From Halorussus aquaticus (GTDB taxonomy: Archaea; Halobacteriota; Halobacteria; Halobacteriales; Haladaptataceae), in NCBI RefSeq assembly GCF_024218795.1, contig NZ_CP100400.1, positions 1,922,001-1,986,000 on the forward strand: 64,000 nt of DNA, read 5' to 3'. This document shows, in pieces, positions 62,697-64,000 of this stretch. The notes under the pieces were generated by a model that saw only the letters and a list, made by a program, of their open reading frames with translations, was not told where the DNA came from and made no database searches. The position numbers and the translations under genes were made by a program. The number at the start of each line of letters is the position of its first letter. Positions within the stretch are counted from its first letter, which is position 1.

Positions 62697-63530
62697 ATGG
62701 CTCAACGTGAAGAACACAGCGACGCGCAGTCACTCGACGGCATGCCGCGACTCGGACTGGGAACGTGGGAGAACACCGACGACGACACGTGCGCCGAGAG
62801 CGTCCGACAGGCGCTCGAAATGGGGTACCGCCACATCGACACCGCGCAGGCCTACGACAACGAGGAGTACGTCGGACAGGGCATCGCCGACGCCGACGTA
62901 GACCGCGACGACGTGTTCCTCGCGACGAAAATCTGGACGAGCAACCTCTCGTACGACGACGTGATTCACACCGCGAAGGAGAGCCTCGACGAGCTCGGCG
63001 TGGACTACGTGGACCTGCTGTACGTCCACTGGCCTGCCAACGAGTACGACCCCGAGGACACGCTCCCGGCGTTCGACCAACTCCACGACGACGGTCTCGT
63101 AGAGAACGTCGGCGTCTCGAACTTCGAACCGCGACATCTGGACGAGGCGCAGGAGATTCTGGACGCGCCGGTGTTCGCCAATCAGGTCGAGATGCATCCG
63201 CTGCTCCCGCAGGACGAACTGGTCGAGTACGGCCAAGAGAACGACGTGAACCTCGTGGCCTACTCGCCGCTGGCCCGCGGGAAGGTGTTCGACGTGCCCG
63301 AGATTCAGGACGTCGCCGAGAAGCACGACGCCTCCGCGGCGCAGGTCAGCCTCGCGTGGCTCCTCCAGCGCGACGGCGTGGCCGCGATTCCGAAGGCCTC
63401 CAGCGAGGACCACATCCGCGACAACTGGGGCGCGCTCGACCTCGAACTCGACGCCGAGGACGTCGAGAAGATAGAGAGCATCGAGGAGCGCGACCGGCGA
63501 GTGGACCCCGACTTCGGCCCGTGGAACTGA
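62697..63530 (+). CDS. Aldo/keto reductase
   Basis: A 277-residue aldo/keto reductase. MPRLGLGTWENT, Asp and Tyr in YRHIDTAQAYDN, Lys in LATKIWTS, and His in DLLYVHWP give the catalytic tetrad; the cofactor C-terminus has VAAIPKASSEDHIRDNW. It shares long runs with the paralogue at 34298 (NQVEMHPL and DVAEKHDA). An N-terminal extension of about 14 residues is rich in charged residues. The gene diverges from the Bat-type regulator across a 124-bp gap, so regulation by it is possible but unproved. Confidence 0.88.
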   Translation: MAQREEHSDAQSLDGMPRLGLGTWENTDDDTCAESVRQALEMGYRHIDTAQAYDNEEYVGQGIADADVDRDDVFLATKIWTSNLSYDDVIHTAKESLDELGVDYVDLLYVHWPANEYDPEDTLPAFDQLHDDGLVENVGVSNFEPRHLDEAQEILDAPVFANQVEMHPLLPQDELVEYGQENDVNLVAYSPLARGKVFDVPEIQDVAEKHDASAAQVSLAWLLQRDGVAAIPKASSEDHIRDNWGALDLELDAEDVEKIESIEERDRRVDPDFGPWN

Positions 63531-63615
63531 GTCGGTGACCGGCCGCCCGGTCGGGACTCTCGTTCTCGCTCGCCGAACAAAATTTTTTACTGATAGGTGT
63601 CCGAGTAGACGGACG

Positions 63616-64000
63616 ATGGACCAGTCCGCCGACACCTCCACCTTCCGCGCTCTCCACCGACTCGTCGAACACTACACGCCCGACGGTGCGCTCGGCCGAA
63701 CCCTGCTCGGCGGGACCGCCCTCTCCCTCGCTCCCTTCCTGTTCTTCGGCGGTATCGAGATGGTGGGCATCGGTGCCACGTTCGCCGCCTTCGTCGCAGG
63801 ACTGTTCGGAGTCGTCGTCAGCGTCCCCGCGCTCTTGGTCGGTGTTGTCTCCCTCTGGCCGGTGTACCTCTCGCTCATCGGAAACGTGGAGTCCGCGTCG
63901 GCGTACCCCGACGGTGCGACCGAGTCGTGGGCGGACGCCGACGCGCCCGAGGCGGTCCTGAAACGTCGCTACGCCGCCGGTGAACTCTCTCGCGAGGAGT
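63616..64000 (+). CDS. Membrane protein with SHOCT domain (3' truncated)
   Basis: The frame from ATG at 63616 runs off the window after 128 codons. Residues 28-50 and 56-82 or so are hydrophobic segments, followed by an acidic linker and then APEAVLKRRYAAGELSREE, the start of a SHOCT motif, a short C-terminal helix-rich domain in membrane and phage-related proteins. A TTTTTTACTGATAG stretch about 30 nt upstream is TATA-like. The protein likely ends soon after the window edge. Function is unknown. Confidence 0.7.
   Translation, partial: MDQSADTSTFRALHRLVEHYTPDGALGRTLLGGTALSLAPFLFFGGIEMVGIGATFAAFVAGLFGVVVSVPALLVGVVSLWPVYLSLIGNVESASAYPDGATESWADADAPEAVLKRRYAAGELSREE

Overview
The window is high-GC DNA from a halophilic archaeon (class Halobacteria). 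The proteins are strongly acidic, with Asp and Glu far outnumbering Lys. Promoters are TATA-like boxes about 25-35 nt upstream of mostly leaderless starts. Exported proteins carry twin-arginine signals, many with a lipobox. The gene set is haloarchaeal or archaeal: LonB, a group II chaperonin, pantoate kinase, archaeal NadM, DacZ, a Bat-type HTH regulator, XPB/Bax1, DICT and DUF7344 proteins. I cannot fix the genus. No rRNA, tRNA, CRISPR array or complete insertion sequence was seen.

Layout. 0-16 kb: an F420-type oxidoreductase end, a fumarylacetoacetase-type hydrolase, creatininase-family and FAD oxidoreductase genes, a GH3 glycosidase, an Hsp20 pair, an exported protein with a bipolar charged tail, a radical SAM protein, a DICT protein, an Oxa1/EMC3-like protein, TRAM, YkgJ, CspA, MBL and a MarR-like regulator. 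16-31 kb: a methyltransferase, a glycosyltransferase, two convergent DUF7344 regulators, an amidohydrolase, KatG, a thermosome subunit, an SDR, pantoate kinase, PyrF, a SAM hydrolase-family protein, DacZ and NadM. 31-47 kb: LonB, small membrane proteins, an AMP-ligase half protein, an aldo/keto reductase, MscS, an acetyl-CoA synthetase-type ligase, a CPBP protease, and the DnaJ / DnaK / GrpE chaperone block. Two small secreted cysteine-containing peptide genes sit between dnaJ and dnaK.

47-64 kb: an XPB-like helicase and its Bax1 partner on either side of a Tat lipoprotein gene, an NSUN RNA methyltransferase with a coupled PUA-like partner, and a branched-chain-type ABC transporter operon (livJ-G-F-H-M) ending in a KAS III-like enzyme. 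An SDR gene diverges from livJ across a pair of inverted near-palindromic sites. A low-GC patch with two accessory genes follows, then a Bat-type regulator, a second aldo/keto reductase and a truncated SHOCT protein.

The most unusual observations are these. (1) Two copies of a roughly 190-bp multi-hairpin element share arms and architecture, and one lies inside the liv operon. (2) The cysteine-rich secreted peptide cassette carries a decayed dnaJ fragment beside it. (3) Related palindromic insertions lie in frame in two conserved proteins. (4) livM appears to start at ATT behind a well-placed Shine-Dalgarno. (5) A paired operator lies between livJ and the SDR gene. (6) Several very small genes are present, including a 41-codon frame coupled to katG by TAATG.
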